Assembly (NCBI RefSeq): GCF_000421165.1
Contig: NZ_ATWI01000012.1
Span: 248,001-312,000 of the forward strand
Direction: 5' to 3'
DNA length: 64,000 nucleotides
DNA from: Marinobacter daepoensis DSM 16072
GTDB lineage: Bacteria > Pseudomonadota > Gammaproteobacteria > Pseudomonadales > Oleiphilaceae
Shown here: piece after piece, positions 35,229 to 43,913 of the stretch
Layout: every line of letters begins with the position of its first letter
Numbering within the stretch: position 1 is the stretch's first letter
The notes under the pieces: generated by a model
Databases searched by the model: none
Seen by the model: the letters and a program-made list of their open reading frames with translations, nothing else
Told to the model about the DNA's origin: nothing
Made by a program: the position numbers and the translations under genes

Positions 35229-36365
35229 ATGAATAATAAAATTAAAAAGATCGCTGCTGTTATTTCTGTTTCAACGCTCTTATCCGTGCCTGTCGCGAAA
35301 GCGGTCAGTTTTGATGTGGAAGGTACGCAGGTCAGCCTGAAAGGCTATGGCAAACTGGATTTTATTTACGACCTGGACGCCAAGCTTGGTAATGCGGCCT
35401 CCAACGCCGCTGTGCGGCTGGATGGTGACAAAGGCGCTGATGGTCACTTTGATGCCCACGCTTTCCAGACCCGACTTGGCATTGGCACCGAGACACCGAC
35501 CAAATCCGGGGCGCTGACGACATACATTGAAGGCGACTTCTGGGGCGGTGGCGGTGGTACCCTTCGCCTGAGGCATGCCTATGGTTCCTGGAACGGTATC
35601 CTGGCGGGCCAAACCACCACCAACTTCACGAGTTTCCTCGGGTATACGCCTACTATCGATTTTACTGGCCAGGTGGGGCAGGCCAACATTGCCCGCCAGG
35701 CTCAGTTACGATACACCGTTCAGGGGCTCTCCATAGCGCTCGAAGACCCCTCGGGGCTGGGTGGAACAACCTACACGGGGGCGGCCAATGCGGAAGCCAA
35801 GAACAGCCTGCCGGATCTGACCCTCCGTTACGAACATTCTGGAGAGCGACTGTCCTATGCGTCTTCGTTGTTGTTGCGCCGATTGGAGGTCTACAACGAA
35901 GCCACGGATGATGAAGAGTCCGTCTTTGGTTACGGTGCATCGCTGGCTGCAAAAGTGCAGTTGGCGCCTACGGTGAGTGTTCAGGGATCGGTCATGTACG
36001 GTGAAGGCACGGGAGGTTACCTCTATCTCGGACCGGCTGCGCCTGCCTATGTGGAGCCTGGGAGTGGAGACGTTGAGGCCATCCCTGCGCTGGGTGTTGC
36101 GCTGGGTCTTACCGTAAAGGCGGGGCGTGGCAGTTATAATCTGGCCTACGGGCTTGGGAAAGCCGACTGGGATGATGCTCACCGCGATGGTGTGGTTGAA
36201 GCCGATCGGGACAACGAGTACCAGAGCCTTTATCTGAACTACATCTGGTCGCCGGTCAGCCGACTGGATTATGGGGTTGAAGTTTCTCACCACACGCGGG
36301 AAGTGGTTGATGGCCGTGACGGTTCTGCAACGCGGCTCCAGATGATGGCAAAGTATAGTTTCTGA
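35229..36365 (+). CDS. DcaP-like outer membrane porin
   Basis: A 378-residue outer-membrane beta barrel. The signal peptide is about residues 1-22 (ending V-A-K-A), the mature start has the strand L-K-G-Y-G-K-L-D-F-I-Y-D, and the last strand ends in L-Q-M-M-A-K-Y-S-F, a terminal phenylalanine typical for porin insertion. The R-L-G-I-G-T-E-T and G-D-F-W-G-G segments match DcaP-type porins, which pass dicarboxylic or aromatic acids. The ATG at 35229 has AAGGATAA upstream and begins the signal peptide. It gives the entry step for the TRAP substrate. Confidence 0.85.
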   Translation: MNNKIKKIAAVISVSTLLSVPVAKAVSFDVEGTQVSLKGYGKLDFIYDLDAKLGNAASNAAVRLDGDKGADGHFDAHAFQTRLGIGTETPTKSGALTTYIEGDFWGGGGGTLRLRHAYGSWNGILAGQTTTNFTSFLGYTPTIDFTGQVGQANIARQAQLRYTVQGLSIALEDPSGLGGTTYTGAANAEAKNSLPDLTLRYEHSGERLSYASSLLLRRLEVYNEATDDEESVFGYGASLAAKVQLAPTVSVQGSVMYGEGTGGYLYLGPAAPAYVEPGSGDVEAIPALGVALGLTVKAGRGSYNLAYGLGKADWDDAHRDGVVEADRDNEYQSLYLNYIWSPVSRLDYGVEVSHHTREVVDGRDGSATRLQMMAKYSF

Positions 36366-36378
36366 TACCTGATATCAG

Positions 36379-36396
36379 GCCCCCCGGCAGGGGGGC
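36379..36396 (+). terminator. GC hairpin between porin and mhpR
   Basis: A perfect 7-bp G/C stem (36379-36385 with 36390-36396) with a 4-nt loop, 14 bases after the porin stop. No T-run follows; it may attenuate read-through into mhpR or protect the upstream mRNA end. Confidence 0.4.
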
Positions 36397-36410
36397 ATTG
36401 ATCTGGCGGG

Positions 36411-37184
36411 GTGCTTGTGTATAAAACAGTACAAGGGGTGGAACGGGGGCTCAAAATCCTGGAAACCATCAATGAAATTGGCTGTCGGGCGACATGCCAT
36501 CAAATTTCGGTGATAACGGGCATTCACCGGACAACGGTCCGCCGTTATCTGGAAACGCTGGTCGCGCTCAACTATATCCAGCGTTCGGCAGACGATACGT
36601 TTTTTTACCTGTCACCGAACGTTCGTAAGCTGAGTGATGGTTATCGGCACGAAAGTGTGCACTCTCCAAAGACGCTGGAGCTGATGAACGAGCTTACGGC
36701 ACATGTCATGTGGCCAGCGGATTTGTCCACCTTCAAACTGGATTCCATGCTGGTTATTGAGTCGACCCACCGTTCGAGCCGGCTTTCGCTGACAACGTCG
36801 ATGATTGGCAAACGTTTGCCGATGTTGATGACGGCGAGTGGTAAAGCCTATCTGGCGAATTGTTCTGATAAGCAACGAAAGTACATTCTGGATATTCTGA
36901 AAAACGGCACGTCACTGGATGCCCGACTGGCCGGGGACGAAACCTACCTGAACAGGGTGCTGGCTGAGACACGACGTAAAGGTTATGGGCAGAATTCGGG
37001 TGAATGGGGCGAATACTCCAAGATTGCCTCTATTGCCGTGCCCGTATACGTTCAGGGAGAGCTCTTTGGCAGCCTCAACATTATCTTCCACCGGTCTTAC
37101 ATGAGCCCGGATGAAGCCGCCGAAAAGTTCTACGATTATATGTTGGAGAAAGCCCGGCTCATTGGTGAAAGCCTGAGAATCTAG
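36411..37184 (+). CDS. mhpR: IclR family regulator MhpR
   Basis: A 257-residue IclR-type regulator: N-terminal winged helix (Y-K-T-V-Q-G-V-E-R-G-L, G-I-H-R-T-T-V-R-R-Y-L-E-T-L) and a C-terminal ligand domain with M-I-G-K-R-L-P-M-L-M-T-A-S-G-K and K-I-A-S-I-A-V-P-V. These segments align well with E. coli MhpR, the activator of phenylpropionate catabolism. Start is GTG at 36411, with a second in-frame GTG two codons later; the choice barely alters the protein. It should bind the GTGCAC palindromes at 30906 and 31092 and activate both operons when the aromatic acid is present. Confidence 0.88.
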   Translation: MLVYKTVQGVERGLKILETINEIGCRATCHQISVITGIHRTTVRRYLETLVALNYIQRSADDTFFYLSPNVRKLSDGYRHESVHSPKTLELMNELTAHVMWPADLSTFKLDSMLVIESTHRSSRLSLTTSMIGKRLPMLMTASGKAYLANCSDKQRKYILDILKNGTSLDARLAGDETYLNRVLAETRRKGYGQNSGEWGEYSKIASIAVPVYVQGELFGSLNIIFHRSYMSPDEAAEKFYDYMLEKARLIGESLRI

Positions 37185-37205
37185 GCGCGCTCCCGGTTGT
37201 TTACC

Positions 37206-37529
37206 CTATTTCTGAGACCGGGTGGTTGCCCGCAGAAACACCCCGCAGGATGAGCACTGGTCGGGCGCCATCAGTTTGGCCTGCCAACCGATTTTTGCCT
37301 CGCAGGCCGGACATCGCAGCCGCAGCTGAAACAGAATGATCGGCGTCACCAACGCCGCGAGTATCAGCCCGAGCGATCCCCAGTCATCGCCAGAAGACAG
37401 CCCTAACTGACTGCTGAATACCAGGACGACAATCAGCGTTACAAACGCAAAGACAAAATAGTTCCGGTTCCATCGTTCCCAACGGCGAAGTTGAGCATCC
37501 TGCTCCGGAGTCAGATACCTGCCAGACAT
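37206..37529 (-). CDS. Small membrane protein with zinc ribbon
   Basis: A 107-residue protein with two membrane segments (about residues 23-43 and 50-68) and a C-terminal ribbon C-P-A-C-(x)n-C-S-S-C-G. Function unknown; metal binding by the four cysteines is likely. It stands alone between mhpR (convergent) and the GGDEF-EAL gene. Confidence 0.65.
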   Translation of the reverse strand: MSGRYLTPEQDAQLRRWERWNRNYFVFAFVTLIVVLVFSSQLGLSSGDDWGSLGLILAALVTPIILFQLRLRCPACEAKIGWQAKLMAPDQCSSCGVFLRATTRSQK

Positions 37530-37582
37530 AACGTTTCCGAGCCAAACTGTGAAGGCACAAGTTTGGCGCGCCTTAGCGCCAA

Positions 37583-39850
37583 TTACAAACCCTGTCCAAC
37601 AGGATGCTCCGGGCTCAGGATGCCTTCCTCCAGAGCCTGCTCCAGGTCATGGGCGGGAATGGGGCAGCTGATGAGGTAGCCCTGCACGAGATTACAGCGG
37701 TGAGCTTTCAGGAAATGGAGTTGTTCCTCGGTCTCCACCCCTTCGGCCACCACCTGGATGCCGAGGTTGTGGGCCAGGTTGATCACTGCGCGGGTGATGA
37801 CGGCGTCGTCATGTCGTTCGGTGACGTCGGTAATGAACGATCGATCGATTTTAAGCAGGTCTACCGGGAAGTCTCTCAGGTACCCGAGGGACGAATAACC
37901 AACCCCAAAATCATCAATGGCCAGGTGCACGCCCAGTTGGTGCAGTTGGGACAACTGATTGAGATTGTGTTCGATATTCTGGATGAAAATTTCCTCGGTC
38001 AGCTCCACTTCCAGCCGGGACGGAGCCACCCCTTCTGAGTTGAGGGTCTGGCGGATGTGATCAATCAGGGTGTCGTCATCCAGCTCCCGGCCGGACAGGT
38101 TGACGGCAATCCGCAGATGTTCACAGGGGGTTCCCTTCCAGCGCGTCAGCTGCCGGCAGGCGGCACGCACCACCCAGCGCCCGATCTCTGTGATCCGGCC
38201 GCTTTCTTCGGCCAGCGGAATGAACTCGGCCGGCGGTAACAGCCCCCGGACCGGGTGTTGCCAGCGAATCAGGGCTTCGACACTGTTGATCCTGCCGGTT
38301 TCCAGATTGAGCTGTGGCTGGAAATAGAGCACAAATTCATCGTTGGCCAGTGCCTGGCTCAGATCCCGGTCCAGTTCCAGGCGCAGGACTTCCCGGTCCT
38401 GCATGCCTTCGGTGTAGAACTGGTAGCTGTTTCGGCCCTGCTCCTTGGCCCGGTAGAGGGCGATATCCGCATTGCGAAGGAGGGTGTCTGCATCCAGTCC
38501 GCTTTGCGGGTATACCGCTACCCCCATCGTCGCGGTAATACCATGGGCCTCGCCATGAACGTCAAAAGGTGCTGAAAAACACTGTTTGATCTGGCCGAGC
38601 AGGTGAATGACGTCGTCGATATCCTCGACCTGCTGCTGGCACACCATGAACTCGTCGCCGCCGGAATAGGCCACCAGGATCCGTTCGTTGCTCAGTCCGT
38701 TCAGTCGCTCAGATACTTTGATCAGCAGTTCGTCGCCGAACTGGTGCCCGAGCGAATCGTTGAGCATCTGAAACCGGTCAAGATCCAGCATAACCAAGGC
38801 GATCTGGCGCATCTGGCGATCGGCAATGTTGATGGTGTGGGCCAGGTCCTCCATGAAGAACCGACGGTTGGCCAGCCCGGTCAGGGTGTCGGTAGATTCC
38901 AGCCGTTCCAGATTTATCTGCATGGCCTTCCTCTGATCGATTTCCTGTTCAAGCTCACGCCGGGTTTTCAAAAGGGCCCGGTTGCGTTTCAGGATCAGTT
39001 GCACCAGAAGGGCGGTCAGGCTGGTCAGTAGTCCCATCAGGAGCAGGCTGGTGAACGTCATGGCCGGCCAGTGGCTACGTTGGTTGCGGACCCAGGCTTC
39101 GGTTGGCGTGACCGTCAGAGCCCAGTCCAGAGAGGGGAGGTTAATTGGCACGGTATGCTGAAAGGCGTGGGCAATGTCTGAGGAGGTGCTCAGAAGGTGA
39201 TTTTTTCCGTCACGCTGCGTGATGGCTACCTGAAAGTGATCAAGTACCCTGGCGGTGAGCATCTGTTTGGCCAGCACATCAAGGCGAAAGACGCCGGCGA
39301 TCAAGCCATTGTTTTCCGAGGCCCGGCCAATCGGGTGGTAGATCACCAGGCCTTCGCTGCCCTGTCTGAGGTGAATGATCCCGGAGATATTGTACTGGCC
39401 TGATGCGACTGCGAGTGCCAGCGCTTTTCGCCGCTCATCATTGAACGCAACGTTGAAGCCGACCACTTCGTGGTTGCCTCCCCAAGGTTCCAGCCAGCGA
39501 ATGACGAAGGTTCTGTCTACCCATTCGATCGCCTGGTAAACACCGAAGTCTTTCAGGTAATTACGTGCGTCGTTCCGCCACTGGGTCTCGTTCAGGGTCG
39601 GGGCTGAATGCATCCGCATGGCCATTCGGCCAAGGGCGTCCAGATGCACCATGAATTCCCGTTCAAGGTTGTTGGCCAGCGCGTGGGCTTCGTTGTTCAG
39701 GTTTGTCTGAATCTGATAGGTGTTTTGCTGGATCAGCCCCATCCTCAACCCGGCTGCGGTCCCCAGGAACACCAGAAAGATCAGAATCGGGAACACCGGG
39801 CTCATTAGTGCCCGGATAATCAGTCTGATGGCGGTCTCAGGCTTCTCCAC
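37583..39850 (-). CDS. CHASE-GGDEF-EAL c-di-GMP enzyme
   Basis: A 755-residue membrane protein. Two membrane segments (about 16-35 and 265-290) bracket a periplasmic CHASE-type sensor. They are followed by GGDEF (Y-S-G-G-D-E-F, intact) and EAL (V-E-A-L-I-R-W, E-L-T-E-E, D-D-F-G-V-G-Y-S-S-L, L-K-I-D-R-S-F) domains. Residues for c-di-GMP hydrolysis look complete; the cyclase site also looks intact, so it may be bifunctional or mainly a phosphodiesterase. The GTG at 39850 has CGGAG six bases upstream; the longer frame to 40135 overlaps the HD-GYP gene in another frame. Confidence 0.88.
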   Translation of the reverse strand: MEKPETAIRLIIRALMSPVFPILIFLVFLGTAAGLRMGLIQQNTYQIQTNLNNEAHALANNLEREFMVHLDALGRMAMRMHSAPTLNETQWRNDARNYLKDFGVYQAIEWVDRTFVIRWLEPWGGNHEVVGFNVAFNDERRKALALAVASGQYNISGIIHLRQGSEGLVIYHPIGRASENNGLIAGVFRLDVLAKQMLTARVLDHFQVAITQRDGKNHLLSTSSDIAHAFQHTVPINLPSLDWALTVTPTEAWVRNQRSHWPAMTFTSLLLMGLLTSLTALLVQLILKRNRALLKTRRELEQEIDQRKAMQINLERLESTDTLTGLANRRFFMEDLAHTINIADRQMRQIALVMLDLDRFQMLNDSLGHQFGDELLIKVSERLNGLSNERILVAYSGGDEFMVCQQQVEDIDDVIHLLGQIKQCFSAPFDVHGEAHGITATMGVAVYPQSGLDADTLLRNADIALYRAKEQGRNSYQFYTEGMQDREVLRLELDRDLSQALANDEFVLYFQPQLNLETGRINSVEALIRWQHPVRGLLPPAEFIPLAEESGRITEIGRWVVRAACRQLTRWKGTPCEHLRIAVNLSGRELDDDTLIDHIRQTLNSEGVAPSRLEVELTEEIFIQNIEHNLNQLSQLHQLGVHLAIDDFGVGYSSLGYLRDFPVDLLKIDRSFITDVTERHDDAVITRAVINLAHNLGIQVVAEGVETEEQLHFLKAHRCNLVQGYLISCPIPAHDLEQALEEGILSPEHPVGQGL

Positions 39851-39908
39851 ATAATGCTCCGGTGTGGGTGGGTTGAGGATGCCTGGTTTAACGGCAGGTT
39901 CCGCCTGA

Positions 39909-41219
39909 TTATGAGCGATCTGCAACGGTTTTAGCCATGAGCTGTGAAATCCGGCCCTGCAGGGAAATTCCGTAGGCTCCATCGGGTAGTGGGGCCGAAA
40001 TGGTCCGGGCTGGCGAGTCTGGAAGCCTCTGATCACCGAGGTCGAGCACCCGGGGGGGGACCGGATGCTTGTTGGCATCCAGAAGAATCTCCACTTTTGG
40101 TGTGAGCTTGCGTGCCGGATGTGAGCTGACCACAAGCGCGACTTCGCCGGTGCTGAGCTCCACGAGGCTGCCCGGAGGGTAGATGCCGACCATCCGGATA
40201 AAGGCTTCGACCATGCTGGTGTCGAACTGGTGGCCGCGGTTCTTGAAGAGAATGCGGACGGCTTCCGCCGGCGACATCCCGTTACGGTAGCAGCGGTCGC
40301 TTGTCATGGCGTCGTAGGCATCAACAATGGCAATCATTCGGGCATAGCGGCTGATTTGCCATTCGGGGAGCTGGTGGGGGTAGCCGCGGCCATCTATGCG
40401 TTCGTGGTGATGAAGGGTAACGTCGCTGATAATCGGGTCGAGGCTGGAATCCTGTTTCAGCATCGTGTGCCCGAGTGTGGTGTGTTCACGCATCACGGCG
40501 TGTTCAGACGGCGATAGCGGCCCGGGCTTGTTGAGAATCTCCCCGGGCACCCGGAGTTTGCCGATATCGTGCAGGAGGCCACACATACCGACCACTTCCA
40601 GGTCTTCTTCCGGCAGCCCCAGAAACCGGGCAAAGGCCATGGTGAAAACCGCCACCCGAAGAGAGTGTTCGGCGGTATAGGCGTCCCGGGTCTTGATGCG
40701 GGCCATCCAGAACATGGCGCTGGCATTGGCTTTGACACTCTCCGCACAAGACTGGATCAAGGGCCTGGCAGACGCCAGTTCCAGTTCATTGTGTTGCTCA
40801 ATATCGCGAATGACTTTTTCAATGAATTTGTGAGTGCGGTTCCAGGCGTCCGCCGCGCGGTGCAATTCTTGTTCCAGAGGGCGCGTTTCGGTGAGCGGCT
40901 GAGAGGTTTTTTGCTTCAGTGCTGGGAGTGAGGCCAGGATGGGCGCCAGTCGTTCCGCTTCATCTTCAACCACGACCCAGTCGCAGTATTGTCGAAGAAT
41001 TCGGGCTTCGTCGTCACTGTGCAGCGTGAACCCCTGAAACAACACAGGTACCTCGGTCCAGGGGCGATCCAGCTTGACCACCTTCATACCCGGACGGATG
41101 AGGTCCACCGGCAGACGGACCCGCTTCAGTGTCCCTGCAAGAGGTGATGCCCGCTGACCGGGTTGTTCGCTGCGTCTGTTGGCAGCGCTGAGTTTGTCTG
41201 GTTTACGTCGGAACCACAT
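39909..41219 (-). CDS. HD-GYP c-di-GMP phosphodiesterase
   Basis: A 436-residue cytoplasmic protein with an N-terminal DUF3391-like region and a C-terminal HD-GYP domain. Signature residues are intact: H-D-I-G-K and H-H-E-R-I-D-G-R-G-Y-P. Such enzymes hydrolyse c-di-GMP to pGpG or GMP. It stands 58 bases upstream of the GGDEF-EAL gene on the same strand, so both may be expressed together. Confidence 0.92.
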   Translation of the reverse strand: MWFRRKPDKLSAANRRSEQPGQRASPLAGTLKRVRLPVDLIRPGMKVVKLDRPWTEVPVLFQGFTLHSDDEARILRQYCDWVVVEDEAERLAPILASLPALKQKTSQPLTETRPLEQELHRAADAWNRTHKFIEKVIRDIEQHNELELASARPLIQSCAESVKANASAMFWMARIKTRDAYTAEHSLRVAVFTMAFARFLGLPEEDLEVVGMCGLLHDIGKLRVPGEILNKPGPLSPSEHAVMREHTTLGHTMLKQDSSLDPIISDVTLHHHERIDGRGYPHQLPEWQISRYARMIAIVDAYDAMTSDRCYRNGMSPAEAVRILFKNRGHQFDTSMVEAFIRMVGIYPPGSLVELSTGEVALVVSSHPARKLTPKVEILLDANKHPVPPRVLDLGDQRLPDSPARTISAPLPDGAYGISLQGRISQLMAKTVADRS

Positions 41220-41366
41220 GACCCCGCCATTTTTTTGTTTATTGTTGGAAGAGTATCGCAGTATATCGTTTTTGGTAACAGGTATTGCTGGAAGTCTGTG
41301 ATTTGCCTATTGATTGTGCTCAATTCTGGTCTGAATAGTCCGCCGGGGGTATGGCCCGGCAGGGCA

Positions 41367-41801
41367 TCAGCGATGTGCAGGAGTTCGAAGACCCAGCCCG
41401 GGGATCTCCCGCTTCGGGCAGCGATCCATCACCACGGACAGGCCTGCGGCCCTGGCGCGTTCTGCGCCGGGCTCGTTGATGACGCCAACCTGCATCCAGA
41501 GAACCGGGATATTGTGCTCAATCACCTGGTCAATCACCGCATCGGTTCGTTCCGGGGCAAGAAAGAGTTCGGCCATGTCGACCGGCTCTGGCAAGGATGC
41601 CAGGTCCGGGTAGACGGTTTCTCCCAGAACCTGCTGTCCGGCCAGGCGCGGGTTGACCGGAATCACCCGGTATCCCTGCTGCTGAAGGTACTCCATCACC
41701 TCGTGGGAAGGGCGATTGGCCTTCTCGCTGGCCCCGACCAGGGCGATGGTACGGACAGATTCCAGAATGTCCCGGATCTGTTCAGGGGTGCTGTTGGGCA
41801 T
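41367..41801 (-). CDS. CoA-binding domain protein (YccU-like)
   Basis: A 144-residue CoA-binding Rossmann protein: T-I-A-L-V-G-A-S near residue 15, then H-E-V-M-E-Y-L, V-I-P-V-N-P and I-P-V-L-W-M-Q-V-G-V. The family binds CoA, but its role is not settled. It lies 18 bases after folX on the same strand. Confidence 0.88.
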   Translation of the reverse strand: MPNSTPEQIRDILESVRTIALVGASEKANRPSHEVMEYLQQQGYRVIPVNPRLAGQQVLGETVYPDLASLPEPVDMAELFLAPERTDAVIDQVIEHNIPVLWMQVGVINEPGAERARAAGLSVVMDRCPKREIPGLGLRTPAHR

Positions 41802-41819
41802 GATGGTAAGGTCCTTAAT

Positions 41820-42194
41820 CTAGTCGCGCTGAGCTTCCAGGGTGACGGAAACCGATTCGGCATAACGTAGCGCATGGGGCTTGTCGATTTCCACCTCGGC
41901 CCACCTTACGGCCCGGTGTTCCATGACGATGGTCAGGACTTCATGGGTCAGGCGTTCTAGCAGGGCAAAGCGCTGGCCATCGACATGGGCGATGATCTGT
42001 TTGGTGATGGTGCGATAGTTCAATGCTGACGAAATCTCGTTGCGCTCAATGGCTTCGGAGGCGTCGTAAGTCAGGCAAACGTTAATCACCACATCCTGCT
42101 GATTATTAATTTCCTCTTCCTTGATGCCGATGTAGGCCCGCAGCAAGAGATTCTTTATCTGGACGCGGGCCAGAGGCTTCTGAGCGTTTGCCAT
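41820..42194 (-). CDS. folX: Dihydroneopterin triphosphate 2'-epimerase/aldolase-like protein
   Basis: A 124-residue T-fold enzyme of the FolB/FolX family. It shows A-Y-I-G-I-K-E-E-E near residue 18 and a conserved glutamate/lysine region (L-L-E-R-L-T-H-E). The lack of the usual FolB features around residue 100 and the folE neighbour favour FolX, which makes dihydromonapterin triphosphate. The two functions cannot be fully separated from sequence. GGAG precedes the ATG. Confidence 0.8.
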   Translation of the reverse strand: MANAQKPLARVQIKNLLLRAYIGIKEEEINNQQDVVINVCLTYDASEAIERNEISSALNYRTITKQIIAHVDGQRFALLERLTHEVLTIVMEHRAVRWAEVEIDKPHALRYAESVSVTLEAQRD

Positions 42195-42221
42195 ATAGAC
42201 TCCGTGGTATCAGCCTGAGGG

Positions 42222-42791
42222 TTAACGATTGCTTGAAATCAGGTTCAGAAACTCGCTTCGCGTGGCCTGGGACTTGCGGAACTGTCCCAGCATCATGGAG
42301 GTTTTCATGCGCGAATTCTGTTTCTCGACACCTCGCATCATCATGCACATGTGCTGGGCTTCGATGACTACGGCGACACCTTTGGCATGGGTTACGCTCT
42401 CGATGGCTTCGGCAATCTGACGGGTCAGGTTTTCCTGAATCTGCAGCCGACGGGCATACATATCGACAATGCGGGCGAATTTGGAGAGCCCAAGCACCTT
42501 GCCCTGGGGCAGGTAGGCGATGTGGCATTTGCCTATGAACGGCAACATGTGATGCTCACACATGCTGTACAGCTCGATATCCTGAATCACCACCATTTCA
42601 TCCATGGCCGACTCAAACACGGCGTTGTTCACCAGTTCGTTCAGATCTTGCTGGTAGCCACGGGTAAGGAACTGCATGGCTTTTGCGGCGCGCATCGGCG
42701 TGTCCAGCAAGCCTTCTCGTTCCGGGTTCTCACCCAGGCCCTGAATTATGGTGCGGTAATGATCGGCCAGATCATCAAGGGGTAAAGACAT
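42222..42791 (-). CDS. folE: GTP cyclohydrolase I
   Basis: A 189-residue FolE-type enzyme converting GTP to dihydroneopterin triphosphate, the first step of pterin synthesis. The zinc and substrate motifs are present: [12 protein letters not shown], and [10 protein letters not shown], with a further H-M-C-M-M-M-R-G. Located 27 bases upstream of folX in the same direction. Confidence 0.95.
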   Translation of the reverse strand: MSLPLDDLADHYRTIIQGLGENPEREGLLDTPMRAAKAMQFLTRGYQQDLNELVNNAVFESAMDEMVVIQDIELYSMCEHHMLPFIGKCHIAYLPQGKVLGLSKFARIVDMYARRLQIQENLTRQIAEAIESVTHAKGVAVVIEAQHMCMMMRGVEKQNSRMKTSMMLGQFRKSQATRSEFLNLISSNR

Positions 42792-42970
42792 AATCTATTC
42801 CGGTGTGGGGTGTCTGACAAAGGCCAAAGCTTAAGGTAATTTGCTGGTCATCTCCATGGTTTACGCACAGCTTGTGGAAAAGGACCACCCCAGATCTGTG
42901 CTCTGGTCTGTGGCTCTGGGGGTTGCTTTGAACTAAAGTGGAAGGGTTCGGAGAGGAGCATGGGATACAC

Positions 42971-43891
42971 ATGGAACAGGTGATACCAGGTTCAGACGTG
43001 GCGATGTCTGGTCGTCAGGAAACGTTTTCACTGGAGGCCTGGCAGCAGGCCGGCAAGTGGTTCAGTTACGAAGGCCATGCCATGTTCAGCCGTATGGGTG
43101 GGCAGGGCGTTCCGTTGGTGTTGCTGCACGGATTTCCGACCGCCAGTTGGGACTGGAGCCGCCTCTGGCCGATGCTGGAGAGGGAGCACCATCTGCTGAC
43201 GCTGGATATGCTGGGCTTTGGTTTTTCCGACAAACCTTTGCATTACCCCTACAGTATTGAGGACCAGGCGGATCTGATTCAGGGCTGGATCGAAGGCCTG
43301 GGGCTAAAACAGGTGCACCTGCTCGGGCACGACTACGGAACGACGGTGGTGCAGGAGTTGCTGGCGCGGGAGCAGGAAGGCTCCCTGTCGTTCGGCATTG
43401 ACAGCGTTTGCCTGCTTAACGGTGGCCTGTTTCCGGAGGTTCACCATCCGTTGTTTATCCAGAAAGTGCTGCGCAGTCCCTTCGGTGGTCTGATCGGGCG
43501 AGGGCTCAGCCGCCCGGTCTTTGAGAGGAACTTTCGCCGCCTGTTCGGTCCGCGAAATCCGCCTGGCAGGCAGGAAATGGAAGACTTCTGGCACTTGCTG
43601 AATTACAACAATGGCCGGGGGGTGCTGCATCGCCTGATCCAGTTTATGGAAGAACGCCGCTGCCACCGGAACCGGTGGGTGGGTGCACTGCAGAACGCGA
43701 GTCAGCCGATGCGGCTGATTTCTGGCAGCGCCGATCCGGTGTCCGGGGTAGCCATGGCCCGACGTTATCGAGAGCTGATTCCTGACCCCGACGTGGTGTG
43801 TCTGCGCAATGTCGGCCATTACCCCCACTTTGAGCAGCCCTGGGACGTATTTTCTGCCTACCGGGCCTTCCGGAAAGCCCGGAATTGTTGA
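42971..43891 (+). CDS. Alpha/beta hydrolase with Asp nucleophile (epoxide hydrolase/dehalogenase-like)
   Basis: A 306-residue alpha/beta hydrolase. Oxyanion motif H-G-F-P-T-A-S-W-D-W, nucleophile elbow G-H-D-Y-G-T-T with aspartate, and the C-terminal H in N-V-G-H-Y-P-H. The Asp nucleophile is typical of epoxide hydrolases and haloalkane dehalogenases, not of esterases. Substrate unknown. The ATG at 42971 follows GGAG with a 12-base gap; an upstream GTG (42938) would add 11 residues. It faces away from folE and converges on the next gene. Confidence 0.75.
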   Translation: MEQVIPGSDVAMSGRQETFSLEAWQQAGKWFSYEGHAMFSRMGGQGVPLVLLHGFPTASWDWSRLWPMLEREHHLLTLDMLGFGFSDKPLHYPYSIEDQADLIQGWIEGLGLKQVHLLGHDYGTTVVQELLAREQEGSLSFGIDSVCLLNGGLFPEVHHPLFIQKVLRSPFGGLIGRGLSRPVFERNFRRLFGPRNPPGRQEMEDFWHLLNYNNGRGVLHRLIQFMEERRCHRNRWVGALQNASQPMRLISGSADPVSGVAMARRYRELIPDPDVVCLRNVGHYPHFEQPWDVFSAYRAFRKARNC

Positions 43892-43913
43892 GGTTTTGGG
43901 CGGCCGTCGCTGT

